A stretch of DNA of 64,000 nt from Pseudomonadota bacterium (GTDB lineage Bacteria > Desulfobacterota > Binatia > Binatales > Binataceae), in NCBI GenBank assembly GCA_021325025.1, contig JAJPHZ010000013.1:1-64000 (forward strand), read 5' to 3'. The notes under the pieces were generated by a model that made no database searches, had not been told where the DNA came from, and saw only the letters and a list, made by a program, of their open reading frames with translations. Numbering within the stretch: the stretch's first letter is position 1; each line of letters opens with the position of its first letter. This document shows, one piece after another, positions 53,579 to 62,475 of this stretch. The position numbers were made by a program, and so were the translations under genes.

Positions 53579-54469
53579 ATGGCACGGCTGCAATTCACCA
53601 AGATGCACGGGTGCGGCAACGACTACATCTACATGGTTGCCACCAAAACCCGCCCGGCCGACCCGGCACGCCTGTCGATCAGGCTGTCGGACCGCCGCTT
53701 CGGAATCGGCGGCGACGGCCTGATCCTGCTCTGCCCCTCGCAAAGCGCCGACGCGCGCATGGAGATGTACAACGCCGACGGCAGCCGCGCCGAGATGTGC
53801 GGCAACGGTATCCGCTGCCTGGCGCGGCTGGCCTATGAGTCAGGGGTCGCACGGCGCAATCCGGTCCGCATCGAGACCGACTGCGGCATCAAGACTGTGT
53901 GGCTCAAAATGGAAGATGGCCACCCGGTCGCGGCCACCGTTGACATGGGGCCTCCAATCCTTGAAGGACGCGAGATTCCGACCGCCGCCGACGGCAGAAT
54001 TGTCAATTATCCGCTCCGGGTTGGCGAGCGCGTCGAGAACATCACGGCGGTTTCGATGGGCAATCCGCATTGCGTCGTGTTTGTCCGGGACGACACCGTC
54101 TTCAGGCTTGCCGACGACGAGTTTGCACGATTGGGCCGCCAGTTCGAGCGCCATCCATTTTTTCCCCGCGGCGTCAATACCGAGTTTATCCTGCCGGTTT
54201 CGACGCAGCGGCTGCGCATGAGAGTGTGGGAGCGCGGTTCGGGCGAAACGCTGGCGTGCGGAACCGGGGCCTGCGCGGCGGTGGTCGCAGCGGCTTTGAC
54301 CGGCCGCGGTGGTCCGGCCGCGGCGGTTGAACTGCGTGGCGGCACGTTGGAAATCGAATGGCACAACGGCGCTGGCCAGGACGGACATGTCCTGATGACC
54401 GGCGAAGCGGTGAGCGTCTTCACCGGCGAAGTCGACGTCGCCGCCGAAGACCTGTCCGCGGCCGGGTAA
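53579..54469 (+). CDS. dapF: Diaminopimelate epimerase
   Basis: 296 residues from ATG 53579. Both catalytic Cys residues are visible: GSRAEMCGNGIRC in the N-terminal half and GETLACGTGACAAV in the C-terminal half. The N-terminus KMHGCGNDYIY and the internal VSMGNPHCVVFV are also diagnostic. It converts LL- to meso-diaminopimelate for lysine and peptidoglycan. It sits between lysA (7 nt) and dapA (48 nt). Confidence 0.97.
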   Translation: MARLQFTKMHGCGNDYIYMVATKTRPADPARLSIRLSDRRFGIGGDGLILLCPSQSADARMEMYNADGSRAEMCGNGIRCLARLAYESGVARRNPVRIETDCGIKTVWLKMEDGHPVAATVDMGPPILEGREIPTAADGRIVNYPLRVGERVENITAVSMGNPHCVVFVRDDTVFRLADDEFARLGRQFERHPFFPRGVNTEFILPVSTQRLRMRVWERGSGETLACGTGACAAVVAAALTGRGGPAAAVELRGGTLEIEWHNGAGQDGHVLMTGEAVSVFTGEVDVAAEDLSAAG

Positions 54470-54517
54470 CTGCGCTTTGTTCTTCACGCCGCAGCCGCAG
54501 CCCCTGGAGGATGAACT

Positions 54518-55390
54518 ATGTTGACCGGCGCACTATCGGCAATCGTGACCCCGTTCAATGACGGCGCAATCGACGAGCCCGCGCTGCGCGACCTGATTGA
54601 ATGGCAAATTGGTGCGGGCGTGCAGGGAATCGTCCCCTGCGGTTCCACTGGCGAATCGGCCACGCTATCGCATGCCGAGCATGAACAGGTCATCCGCATC
54701 GCCATCGAACAGACCCGAAAGCGCGTTCCGGTGGTGGCCGGGACAGGTTCCAACTCGACCGCCGAAGCCATTCGCCTGACCGCGGCGGCGCGCGAGATGG
54801 GCGCCGACGCCGCCCTGCTGATTTCGCCCTACTACAACAAGCCCACCCAGGAGGGCATCTACAAGCACTACAAGATGATCGCGCACAGCGTCGATCTGCC
54901 GCTGATTATCTACAACATCCCGGGACGCACCGGCTCCAATATCGCGCCCGAGACGATGGCGCGTCTGTGCGAGGTGCGCAACATCGTGGGCGTCAAGGAA
55001 GCGTCGGGCTCGATGGACCAGGTTTCCGATATCCGGCGCCTGTGCGGCGAGCGGTTTACGATTCTGTCGGGCGACGATTCGGCGACCCTGCCGCTGATGG
55101 CGCTGGGCGCCAGCGGCGTTATTTCAGTAATCACCAACGTGATGCCGGGCGAGATGACCGAAATGGTTGCGGCGGCGCTGGCAGGCAATTACACGCGGGC
55201 GCGCGAAATCCATTACCGGATGCTGCCCCTGATGCGCGCCCTGTTCCTCGAAACCAACCCCATCCCGGTCAAGCAGGCGCTGTCGCTACTCAAAAAATGC
55301 TCCCCCGAGGTCCGCCTGCCGCTGACGCCGATGTCGCCGCCGGCCGCCGACAAGCTCAAAGCCGTCATGAAGGAGATGCGGCTGCTGTAA
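54518..55390 (+). CDS. dapA: 4-Hydroxy-tetrahydrodipicolinate synthase
   Basis: 290 residues, with TGGAGG 8 nt upstream. Key motifs: GALSAIVTPFNDGAIDEPAL, CGSTGESATLSHAEHEQVI, SPYYNKPTQEG with the active-site Tyr, NIPGRTGSNI, and the Schiff-base Lys in VGVKEASGSMDQ. It condenses pyruvate with aspartate semialdehyde, the first step of the DAP branch. It is the last gene of the operon; dapB is not in the window. A small heat-shock gene converges on it. Confidence 0.97.
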   Translation: MLTGALSAIVTPFNDGAIDEPALRDLIEWQIGAGVQGIVPCGSTGESATLSHAEHEQVIRIAIEQTRKRVPVVAGTGSNSTAEAIRLTAAAREMGADAALLISPYYNKPTQEGIYKHYKMIAHSVDLPLIIYNIPGRTGSNIAPETMARLCEVRNIVGVKEASGSMDQVSDIRRLCGERFTILSGDDSATLPLMALGASGVISVITNVMPGEMTEMVAAALAGNYTRAREIHYRMLPLMRALFLETNPIPVKQALSLLKKCSPEVRLPLTPMSPPAADKLKAVMKEMRLL

Positions 55391-55419
55391 GGCCAGCCGC
55401 CCCGGCCCGGCGCTATTCC

Positions 55420-55881
55420 TCACTGCCCGTCGATTTCGATCGGCACTTTGCGCGTGGCCATGCCCTTGGGCGCCGGGGCGGTCAGCTCCAACACCCCGTC
55501 CCTGTACGACGCCTTGATGTCCTCGGCTTTGATTCCGTCGGGCAGCGCGATCGAACGCTCGAAGGTACCGTAGGTCAATTCCCTGAAGATGAAGGTGCGC
55601 TCCTTCTCGTCGCGCGGCTCCTCGCGTGAACCCTTAATCGTCAAAGTGTCGCCGGTGACGGTTATTTCGACGTCCTTGGGGTCGATGCCTGGCAAGTCGG
55701 CGCGCACCACCATCTTATCGCCTTCGATATAGGACTCGATCGGCGGTTCGAAGACGCTGGGCTCCTTGACGGCGCGCTTGCCGCGGCCCAAAAAGCGGTC
55801 GAAGAGCTCATCGAAATCGCGGCGAAACTGCTCCATCTCGCGAAACGGATTCCAGGTTTGAATAAAGTTCGCCATGGCCAT
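55420..55881 (-). CDS. Hsp20/alpha-crystallin-family small heat-shock protein
   Basis: 153 residues. The N-terminal helical segment FREMEQFRRDFDELFDRFLGR precedes an alpha-crystallin domain (about 50-140): MVVRADLPGIDPKDVEITVTGDTLTIKG, then ERTFIFRELTYGTFERSIALPDGIKAEDIKASYRDGVLELTAPAPKG with the usual RSIxLP and GVL motifs. The C-terminal I-x-I anchor is present as PIEIDG. It holds unfolding proteins in the cytosol. Two ATGs six nt apart follow AGGAGG. No sigma32 or ROSE-like element was recognised upstream. Confidence 0.95.
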   Translation of the reverse strand: MAMANFIQTWNPFREMEQFRRDFDELFDRFLGRGKRAVKEPSVFEPPIESYIEGDKMVVRADLPGIDPKDVEITVTGDTLTIKGSREEPRDEKERTFIFRELTYGTFERSIALPDGIKAEDIKASYRDGVLELTAPAPKGMATRKVPIEIDGQ

Positions 55882-56031
55882 TTACCTCCTACAACTAAAG
55901 CACATTTGTTTACGGCGCTTCGGCCATACTAAGCGCAAAACGTGCCAGGAAGCCTGATGGGTTTCTGCTCATAGCTGACTCCGCGGGAGTCAGAAATCAA
56001 GGACGGCTTGCTTCCAAAGGGCGCACTTACC

Positions 56032-57216
56032 TCAGCCCTTGGGCAGTTGCAGGACGCGCTCGCCGATCATGTTTTTCTGCACGGCCGTGGTGCCGCCCGC
56101 AATCGTCAGCGACTCGCAGCCCAGGATGCGCAGCAACCAAGCGCCCGAGGGCGCCAGCGGGCTGTGCTGCTCGATGAGCGCGTACTGGCCCAGCAGATGG
56201 GTGGCGAACTTCACCATCCGCTGGGTCAGCTCGGTGGACACCAGCTTGCTGATCGACGCTTCGGGGCCGGGCGGCAGACCCTTGAGCCGGCTGGTCAGGC
56301 TGCGCAAGCCGTTGTATTTCTTGGCCGCCGCTTCGATCGCGAACTGGGCAAGCTGCTGGCGAATGGCGGAATTTTCGATCGCAGGCCGGCCCAGGTAATC
56401 CATCGCTTTGGCCAGTTCGACCAGCTCGCCCAGCGTCTGCTGGCTGGTGCCCAGCGTCTCGCCGATCCCGACCCGCTCATGCATTAGGGTCGAGATCAGC
56501 ACCTGCCATCCGCCGTTGAGCGGCCCCAACAGGTTGGCGCGCGGCACCCGCGCATCCTCGAAAAAGATCTCGTTGAATTCCGCCTCGCCCGTGATCTGGC
56601 GCAGCGGCCGCACCGTCACCCCCGGGGTCTTCATATCGACCAGCAAACAGCTCAGGCCCCGATGCTTGGGGGCCTGGAAATCGGTGCGCACGAAGAGCTG
56701 ACAGAAGTGGGCGCGATGGGCGTGCGTGGTCCAGATCTTCTGCCCGTTGACCACAAAGTGATCGCCCACCAGTTCGGCGCGAGTTTGGATTGCGGCCAGG
56801 TCGGAGCCGGCGCCGGGTTCGGAGAGGCCCTCGCACCAGATTTCCTCGGCCTTGAGAATCTTGTTGAGGTAGCGCGCCTTCTGCTCCGCGCTGCCCCATT
56901 GCATGATCGCCGGCCCGGTCATGATGATGCCGAGCACATTGATCCCGACCGGCAGATTGAGCCGCGCCAATTCCTGGCTGAAGATGACCTGCTCGATCAA
57001 GCTGGCGCCGCGTCCGCCGTACTCTTTGGGCCAGCTAATGCCCGCCCATCCGCCCTCGTAGAGCTTTGCATGCCAGGCCTTGGCCCGCTCCCAGAGCAGA
57101 TCTTCGGTAAGTCTCGCCTTCTCCTCAGGCGTCAGCGGCGGCGGTTGATTGGCCTCCAGCCAGGCCCTGACCTGGTTGCGAAAGGCTTCCTGTTCGGGGG
57201 TGTAACCGAAGTCCAT
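56032..57216 (-). CDS. Acyl-CoA dehydrogenase family protein
   Basis: 394 residues of full ACAD architecture, similar in layout to the copy at 25456: WPKEYGGRGASLIEQVIF, EIWCEGLSEPGAGSDLAAIQTRAE, VNGQKIWTTHAH, GLSCLLVDMKTPGVTVRPLRQITGEAEFNE, and the end LTIAGGTTAVQKNMIGERVLQLPKG. The catalytic Glu site (YEGT) reads AGGT, so the base differs from medium-chain enzymes. It should oxidise a bulky or branched acyl-CoA and reduce ETF. AAGGAG lies upstream of the start. The low-GC NACHT gene lies upstream, on the same strand. Confidence 0.9.
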   Translation of the reverse strand: MDFGYTPEQEAFRNQVRAWLEANQPPPLTPEEKARLTEDLLWERAKAWHAKLYEGGWAGISWPKEYGGRGASLIEQVIFSQELARLNLPVGINVLGIIMTGPAIMQWGSAEQKARYLNKILKAEEIWCEGLSEPGAGSDLAAIQTRAELVGDHFVVNGQKIWTTHAHRAHFCQLFVRTDFQAPKHRGLSCLLVDMKTPGVTVRPLRQITGEAEFNEIFFEDARVPRANLLGPLNGGWQVLISTLMHERVGIGETLGTSQQTLGELVELAKAMDYLGRPAIENSAIRQQLAQFAIEAAAKKYNGLRSLTSRLKGLPPGPEASISKLVSTELTQRMVKFATHLLGQYALIEQHSPLAPSGAWLLRILGCESLTIAGGTTAVQKNMIGERVLQLPKG

Positions 57217-57331
57217 CCAAGATGCTCCTTGATTTCGAATCGCGGTTCGGTCGGCAACCGTCCACCATCATCTGTGACATGAAGCGGCGCCAAAATGAAG
57301 CCCGCCGCCCTTGTCAAGCCGGGGCTTCAGC

Positions 57332-59752
57332 TCAGCTGCGTGGCGTACCACCGCCGGCCTTGGTAGGATGGGCACAACTAGGCCGCTGGCAGAGAGTGGC
57401 CAACAGGTTGCGCAAAGAAGACGACAGCGCTCCATCCCGCACGAATGCCACCATCTCTGCGTACAAGGGACCGGCTGGCCTATCGAATCCCCCTAAGTCG
57501 TTACGAACGAGAAACCCCATATCGCATGACGATTGGACGCAGTCCTCATAAGATGGAGCGCCCGCGTAACGCTTTCCGCGAACGATTCCCCGTCCATCGA
57601 GCGAGTCGCGCCGAGCCTGACCATTGACATGAACGAACTTGCGGAATAAATGGAGCAGCTGTAAAGTAGTCGGACATGCAGATAGTTCTTGGATTGGCGC
57701 ACCTGAGACCTCTGCTTGCCACTTTTGGAACAGTTTATGATCCTCGATTAACCGGTTGGGATCGAGGATGATGGATTCGAAGCCTTCTCCCTCGCCGAAT
57801 CGGGCGCCTTGAAGGCCGCCGGGTGGTATCTGTGTAAAGCGCGTGTTCTTCAAAACAGCTCCTTCGAAGCTAGTTTCGCGAAGCGCGCAGTTTTGAAACT
57901 CAGCCATCGTTAGGTCGCTTCCTCGGAACGAAATCCCGCTCAAGTCCAAATTGGAAAAGCGGACGCCAGGAAAACGAGCTCCGTCGAAGTGACCAATCTC
58001 TCGAAGCGCCCGGTCTCCTTCAGGAATGAGGGCCACGAGTTGCACTAGATTTCGAAATCCATCACCGGGGATAGATTCAGTGATTGCAAGGCAAGCCACC
58101 TGCGAAGCCCGGCCCCCAAGCTGGCGCGCCAGCAATTTCAAGACAATGGAATCCGGACTCCAACGACGAACAGACATCAGCCGTGCGAATCGTGCGGGAT
58201 TTGAATCGAAAAGACGGCAGAGACGGCGACCGAGTAGATACTCCGCAAGCAATTCGTGAGTAAATTCTAGCCTTCCAGAACCTGCACTCTGGGTCAGGAA
58301 CGGAGCCATGACAACTTGCTCTACAATTCTTTGCTCTTCGAGTTCCGGAAGGTCACGCTGTAAAAGCGCAGGAAGCAGGCTTGCCCACTCCCTGAGTTCC
58401 GAAACGGTAATCCCGGAACCTTCAAAACTGGTTTCTGCCACATCTTCTAGCCATTCGAGAAATGCTCCGAGGGGAAGCACCTCTTGCTTAAGCGGACCAG
58501 GTTTTGCATATTCGCGTTGACACATCTGCTCGATCGCATAGCCGAGAAGTTCGACCTCATCTTTCGCGACTGGAACCCCGCCGTGCTGATGTGCCTCAAG
58601 CAACAAAGAGGCATAGTAAGGAGAAGACGAGAGTTCGCGAAGCACCGGTTGAGATTCGAGGTACTGAAGAAAACTAGTCACGCGAGATGTGTCACGATCG
58701 CCAGGTTGAGGGCGTCGTCCTTCGATCTTGCTCCACGCAAAAAGACGCCGAGACATGTCATCCCAGCCCTCTAGGCGGTATGCCCGCACAACCGACTCGT
58801 AATAGGCACGGAACTCCGCCAATCCGTCATTGCTTTCGAACAGCGAATCGCGAACGCAAATCAGGATCGCCGGCCGCGAATTTGGCGCAGTGATTCTCTC
58901 CTCAAGGAATGGAAAGAATTGGTCGTCTCCGGCGATGACCTCGTCGAGGCCATCGAGCATCCAGACGCCGTGTCGGGTATCGACCATCCACTCGAACAAT
59001 CGAGGCTTAGCTGGCATTGCTAAGTCGGTGCGAAGAAAGGCATCGATGAGCCCGCGGACGTTCGGTCCAGCGGCTTCTCGCAAATGTTCGGGCATCATCG
59101 GAAGAGGACGCGGATAAACCTCGTGACGGCGTTTTCGCTCCTGAAACCTCTGGTATAAAGAAGCAAAAAGTGAGCGGAACAGTACAGTCTTGCCTTGCCC
59201 CGCTGGCGCTGAGATAAACCAAACTACAGGTTCCTGCTTTCGCGCTGCGGCATCGATCTCGTTGACGAGATCTTTCACAAGGTCGTCACCACGGCTATTG
59301 CCTTCCAGCCTAACATAACCCTGAGGCACCCTGGTCCTCTCAAACTCTTGCGCGGTTCTCACGAGTTCCCGCGCGGCCGAGCCAGCCTGTTCTGCTACAT
59401 CCCACTTGAAAGGGGTGTCAAAAAAGAGGCTGGGAACGACGATCGATGCGCCAAACCGGCGCTTGACCTCGTTTCGGAATTCGGCGGTGAAGCCCTCGGT
59501 AGTATCAACGAGCAGATAAAGTCGACCGCCTCTGAATTTCTCACTTGCGCCCTTGAATCGGGTGAGAAGCTCCTCCTCAATAAGCTCTTGGTTCTTTCGT
59601 TGTCGCACTTCGCTCGTGAGAACCCAGAGGCAGGTTACATTCCTTTCACCCGCAAGGCCTGGTTGCTGGGCGACGAGGAAGTCTCGGTCTCGCTCTTCTA
59701 CCGCGAGGTCGCGAGCTTGAAGGAATTCTCGCGCTTCATCGAGTAGGCCCAT
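57332..59752 (-). CDS. NACHT-type STAND NTPase with pentapeptide-like repeats
   Basis: 806 residues from ATG 59752, with GGAGG 5 nt upstream. Residues 1-145 form an unrecognised N-terminal alpha/beta domain (LYLLVDTTEGFTAEFRNEV, FFDTPFKWD). A NACHT-like NTPase follows, with Walker A SAPAGQGKT (181-189), Walker B WMLDGLDE (264-271) and the late FTHELLAEYLLG (498-509). Pentapeptide-like repeats span about 590-640, and a helical C-terminal domain with LFRKFVHVNGQARRD covers 690-790. This layout fits bacterial NLR-like antiphage sensors, but no effector is recognised. Base composition is clearly lower in GC than its neighbours, indicating recent acquisition. Confidence 0.82.
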   Translation of the reverse strand: MGLLDEAREFLQARDLAVEERDRDFLVAQQPGLAGERNVTCLWVLTSEVRQRKNQELIEEELLTRFKGASEKFRGGRLYLLVDTTEGFTAEFRNEVKRRFGASIVVPSLFFDTPFKWDVAEQAGSAARELVRTAQEFERTRVPQGYVRLEGNSRGDDLVKDLVNEIDAAARKQEPVVWFISAPAGQGKTVLFRSLFASLYQRFQERKRRHEVYPRPLPMMPEHLREAAGPNVRGLIDAFLRTDLAMPAKPRLFEWMVDTRHGVWMLDGLDEVIAGDDQFFPFLEERITAPNSRPAILICVRDSLFESNDGLAEFRAYYESVVRAYRLEGWDDMSRRLFAWSKIEGRRPQPGDRDTSRVTSFLQYLESQPVLRELSSSPYYASLLLEAHQHGGVPVAKDEVELLGYAIEQMCQREYAKPGPLKQEVLPLGAFLEWLEDVAETSFEGSGITVSELREWASLLPALLQRDLPELEEQRIVEQVVMAPFLTQSAGSGRLEFTHELLAEYLLGRRLCRLFDSNPARFARLMSVRRWSPDSIVLKLLARQLGGRASQVACLAITESIPGDGFRNLVQLVALIPEGDRALREIGHFDGARFPGVRFSNLDLSGISFRGSDLTMAEFQNCALRETSFEGAVLKNTRFTQIPPGGLQGARFGEGEGFESIILDPNRLIEDHKLFQKWQAEVSGAPIQELSACPTTLQLLHLFRKFVHVNGQARRDSLDGRGIVRGKRYAGAPSYEDCVQSSCDMGFLVRNDLGGFDRPAGPLYAEMVAFVRDGALSSSLRNLLATLCQRPSCAHPTKAGGGTPRS

Positions 59753-59780
59753 AGACGCCTCCGACATCAGAAAGTGAACT

Positions 59781-59809
59781 ATTGTGTATCCCAATCCTTC
59801 CCTTGACAA
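59781..59809 (-). promoter_or_regulatory. Sigma70-like promoter for the NACHT gene
   Basis: On the minus strand TTGTCA (59809-59804) and CACAAT (59786-59781) are separated by 17 nt, matching TTGACA/TATAAT at 5/6 and 4/6 positions. It lies about 30 nt upstream of the preferred start, giving a short leader. This supports autonomous, constitutive-style expression of the inserted gene. Confidence 0.55.
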
Positions 59810-60067
59810 GTTTTATGGAGCTCACGGCTCCTTGGAGATCGAATTGCGAGATCAAATGGCTAGTGACAATAAGGGCCATTCAGGCGCCTAAACGGTTGGT
59901 TACAAAGTCAGGCTTGAATATTCATCCCTCCCCGTCCGGGCAGCGCCCTCTCGGCGAAAGTTCGAGGTTTTTCGTCCCCTCCCTTAAAAACCGTCGACAT
60001 AACGGTATTGCTGTCCCGATTAGGATGTGCTGATGGACTAGGTCTGGGCTACGGTAATTAGCCGCGT

Positions 60068-60151
60068 ATGCGCCGCAGCACCGTTTTTTCATTGCGTTGC
60101 GGACGGTGCGGGTTTGCTTGCCGCCTGCTGGCGCACATCCTCCCGCGGTGA
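60068..60151 (+). pseudogene. Degraded partial copy of the YkgJ gene 5' end
   Basis: ATG 60068 reads MRRSTVFSLRCGRCGFACR before a stop at 60149-60151. This parallels MRRLSAFSYRCGCCGLCCR, the start of the intact gene 245 nt downstream, and the DNA agrees closely over about 57 nt (for example TTTTTCAT, TGCGGGTT). One Cys of the CxxCxxCC cluster is lost. It looks like the remnant of a tandem duplication next to the NACHT insertion. Confidence 0.55.
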
Positions 60152-60312
60152 TCCTATCGCCGTGCTTACAGAAGGACGGCACCCGCCGCTTCAAACATGC
60201 CGTGCTGCTGCAGCTTGCAATTGAACAGCGGTTGCCAGAAGAGTACGAGTTGCAGGCAGACCACAGCCGGCGGGCGGCCCAAGGCCAGGTTCCGCCGCGC
60301 GACAGGCCATCG

Positions 60313-61044
60313 ATGCGCCGCTTGAGCGCTTTTTCATATCGCTGCGGATGCTGCGGGTTGTGCTGCCGCGACAAGGTGATCACGCTGGCGCCGTATGACG
60401 TGATGAGGATCGCCGCTGCGGCCGGGCTGAGCACCACCGCGACCATCGCGCGCTACACATTGCGGCGCGGCTCGCTGCTGCGATTCGGCGCCGATGGCGC
60501 CTGCGTGGCACTGCGCGACGGCTTGTGCAGCGTCCATGTGGGCCGGCCGCTGCCCTGCCGGCTCTACCCGTTGGGTCTGGAGCGCACGGGCGACGCCGAG
60601 CGATTAATCGCGCTTGAGCCGGCCCCCGGTTCCAAGGCAGTGTACGGCACCGATGGCACCGTGGGCGACTTCCTGGAACAACAGGGCACCCAACCCTATC
60701 TGGTGGCGGCACAGCACTACTCCAGGCTCTTGCCCATGATTCGGGAGCGCCTCCGCCTGCTGGTCGACTTCGAAAAGACCGAACCCTCCGAATTCCGCCG
60801 TGTCGCCGTGCGCGAGGCGCTGGCCGAGTCGGGCTATGACTACAATCCGCTGATCGATGCAATGTTCGATTCGGATCGATGGTCGGGCTTCGCCACACAA
60901 GGAGTCCGTTTGGAAATCCGTCATGTCACCGCTTTGCACGAAATGATCGAAGCGCACCTCGACGCGCTCCAGCTTGCCGCCGCCGGCGTGCTACTGTCGG
61001 TAAGCCTGGGTTACGGGCCAGCCGAGGTCCTGGCCGGCCTTTAG
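60313..61044 (+). CDS. YkgJ-family cysteine-cluster protein
   Basis: 243 residues from ATG 60313; the longer track start overlaps the pseudogene region. The N-terminal cluster RCGCCGLCC and the later CSVHVGRPLPCRLYPLG give the CxxCxxCC...C...C pattern of YkgJ proteins, predicted to bind Zn or an Fe-S cluster. A helical C-terminal domain of about 120 residues follows the core. The biochemical role of the family is not settled. A partial copy of its 5' end lies upstream. Confidence 0.83.
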   Translation: MRRLSAFSYRCGCCGLCCRDKVITLAPYDVMRIAAAAGLSTTATIARYTLRRGSLLRFGADGACVALRDGLCSVHVGRPLPCRLYPLGLERTGDAERLIALEPAPGSKAVYGTDGTVGDFLEQQGTQPYLVAAQHYSRLLPMIRERLRLLVDFEKTEPSEFRRVAVREALAESGYDYNPLIDAMFDSDRWSGFATQGVRLEIRHVTALHEMIEAHLDALQLAAAGVLLSVSLGYGPAEVLAGL

Positions 61045-61129
61045 AGGGTCGAGCGGGGCCTCTGTCTCAGGTTGGGTGCGTTCCGCATCGTGCATAAAAG
61101 GCGGCTGCTTTCAAGCTGTTAGGTGTAAG

Positions 61130-61606
61130 ATGCACAAGGCTCACATCCCTGCAAGTGTCGTCATCCTTTCCATCTTCCTGGCCGCGTCGGGCGAGTATGC
61201 GCCCGTGCTCGGACATTATTGGGCTCAGTTCGACGGAGTCGTGGTGGCGCGCAAAGACAATGTCCGCTTTCCACCGTGGACCCGCAATCGCGCCAACAGA
61301 TATGTGATTCGCGACGCCGACGGCACGCAGCGCGTTTACTACGCCGATTCCGGCGAAGGCGATCTGGACGGTTTCCCCATCGGAGCCAGGCTTACCAAGC
61401 AGCGCTGGCGCATGGATTACCAGGAAAACGGCCGGCCCAGGGATGATTTCCCGTTTGGAATATACATCCTTCCCATGATGCTGGATGGGCTATTGCTGGG
61501 GGCCGCGGTGATCTTGGTGGTGATGATTCGCGTCCGCGACAACCGCAACCGCAACCTTCAAGCAGACTACGAGCGAGCTCTGCGCCGGCTGGAAAGCGGA
61601 GACTGA
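61130..61606 (+). CDS. Small membrane protein of unknown function
   Basis: 158 residues from ATG 61130, with TTAGGTG upstream. The N-terminal hydrophobic stretch ASVVILSIFLAAS and a second membrane helix near residues 120-140 (IYILPMMLDGLLLGAAVILVVMI) flank a soluble segment of about 85 residues (DGVVVARKDNVRFPPWTRNRANRYVIRDADGTQRVYYAD), which would be periplasmic. The C-terminus is basic and helical (RDNRNRNLQADYERALRRLESGD). It starts 85 nt after the YkgJ gene. I do not recognise the family. Confidence 0.7.
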   Translation: MHKAHIPASVVILSIFLAASGEYAPVLGHYWAQFDGVVVARKDNVRFPPWTRNRANRYVIRDADGTQRVYYADSGEGDLDGFPIGARLTKQRWRMDYQENGRPRDDFPFGIYILPMMLDGLLLGAAVILVVMIRVRDNRNRNLQADYERALRRLESGD

Positions 61607-61689
61607 GGCGGAAGGGCAATCCCCACCAATTGCCGGCTCCCCCGAGGGAGAGAATGTCCAGCGCACGGAATGTCGCCAGCACCAGACTG

Positions 61690-62475
61690 TCAGCGCAGCG
61701 GATGGCCGGTCAGGCCGGTGTGCGCGGTAACGCCGCCGTCTGCGACCACCATGCTGCCGGTCATGAAAGAGGAGTCGTCACAGGCCAGGAACAGCACGAC
61801 TTTGGCGATCTCCTCGGGTTTGCCCATCCGGCCGATGGGATGGCATTCCTCGTTGAGCTTGCGCACTTTCTGTGGATTGCGCGACTGGCCAATAAAGGTG
61901 TTGAGCACGGCGGGTGTCTCGACCATCCCCGGACAGACCGCGTTGACGCGGATGTTCTTGCGTGCGTACTCGATCGCAGCCGAGCGAGTCAGATTGACCA
62001 CGCCGGCTTTGGCCGCGTTGTAGGCGCCCGCACCGTAGTCGCCCGCCAGCCCCGAGATCGACGCCGTGTTGACGATCACACCGCCGCCCTGCGCAACCAT
62101 CTGCGGCAGCGCGAATCGCATCCCGTAAAACACCCCCGACAACGTCACCGAGATCGTTTTGTGCCAGTCCTCGATGCTGATTTCTCCCACCGGTCCCATG
62201 CGGGTGGCGAAGGCGTTGTTGAACAGCACGTCGAGCCGGCCGAAGCGCTCGACGCTGAACTTCACCATCGCCTCGACCTGCGCGGGATCGCTGACATCGG
62301 TATGGCGAAACACTGACCGTGCACCGAGGTCGGCAGCCACCCGCCGGCCGTTCTTGTCGTCGATGTCGACGATCACCACTTGTGCGCCCTCGGCGACGAG
62401 CAGCCGCGCCGTCGCCTCGCCGATGCCCGAGCCGCCTCCGGTAATGACGGCGATCCTGTCGTCCAGCTTTCCCAC
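61690..62475 (-). CDS. Short-chain dehydrogenase/reductase
   Basis: 261 residues from GTG 62475, with GGGAGG upstream; the 362-aa track ORF reads back into the intergenic region. The Rossmann motif GGGSGIG, a variant NNAF in place of NNAG, TASISGLAGDYGAGAYNAAKAG (Ser/Tyr/Lys) and VNAVCPGMVETPAV are present. The C-terminus GSMVVADGGVTAHTGLTG extends slightly beyond the norm. Asp after strand 2 (VIVDIDD) suggests NAD. It is divergent from the HPF fusion gene. Confidence 0.87.
   Translation of the reverse strand: MGKLDDRIAVITGGGSGIGEATARLLVAEGAQVVIVDIDDKNGRRVAADLGARSVFRHTDVSDPAQVEAMVKFSVERFGRLDVLFNNAFATRMGPVGEISIEDWHKTISVTLSGVFYGMRFALPQMVAQGGGVIVNTASISGLAGDYGAGAYNAAKAGVVNLTRSAAIEYARKNIRVNAVCPGMVETPAVLNTFIGQSRNPQKVRKLNEECHPIGRMGKPEEIAKVVLFLACDDSSFMTGSMVVADGGVTAHTGLTGHPLR

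Noticed and set aside
55882-55980. Possible sigma54 promoter TGGCACGTTTTGC upstream of hsp20
   Set aside because: The spacing between the GG and GC elements is two bases too short for a sigma54 site.
60097-60312. Upstream extension of the YkgJ ORF
   Set aside because: The extension overlaps the degraded duplicate and has no YkgJ-like residues; the ATG at 60313 gives the expected N-terminus.
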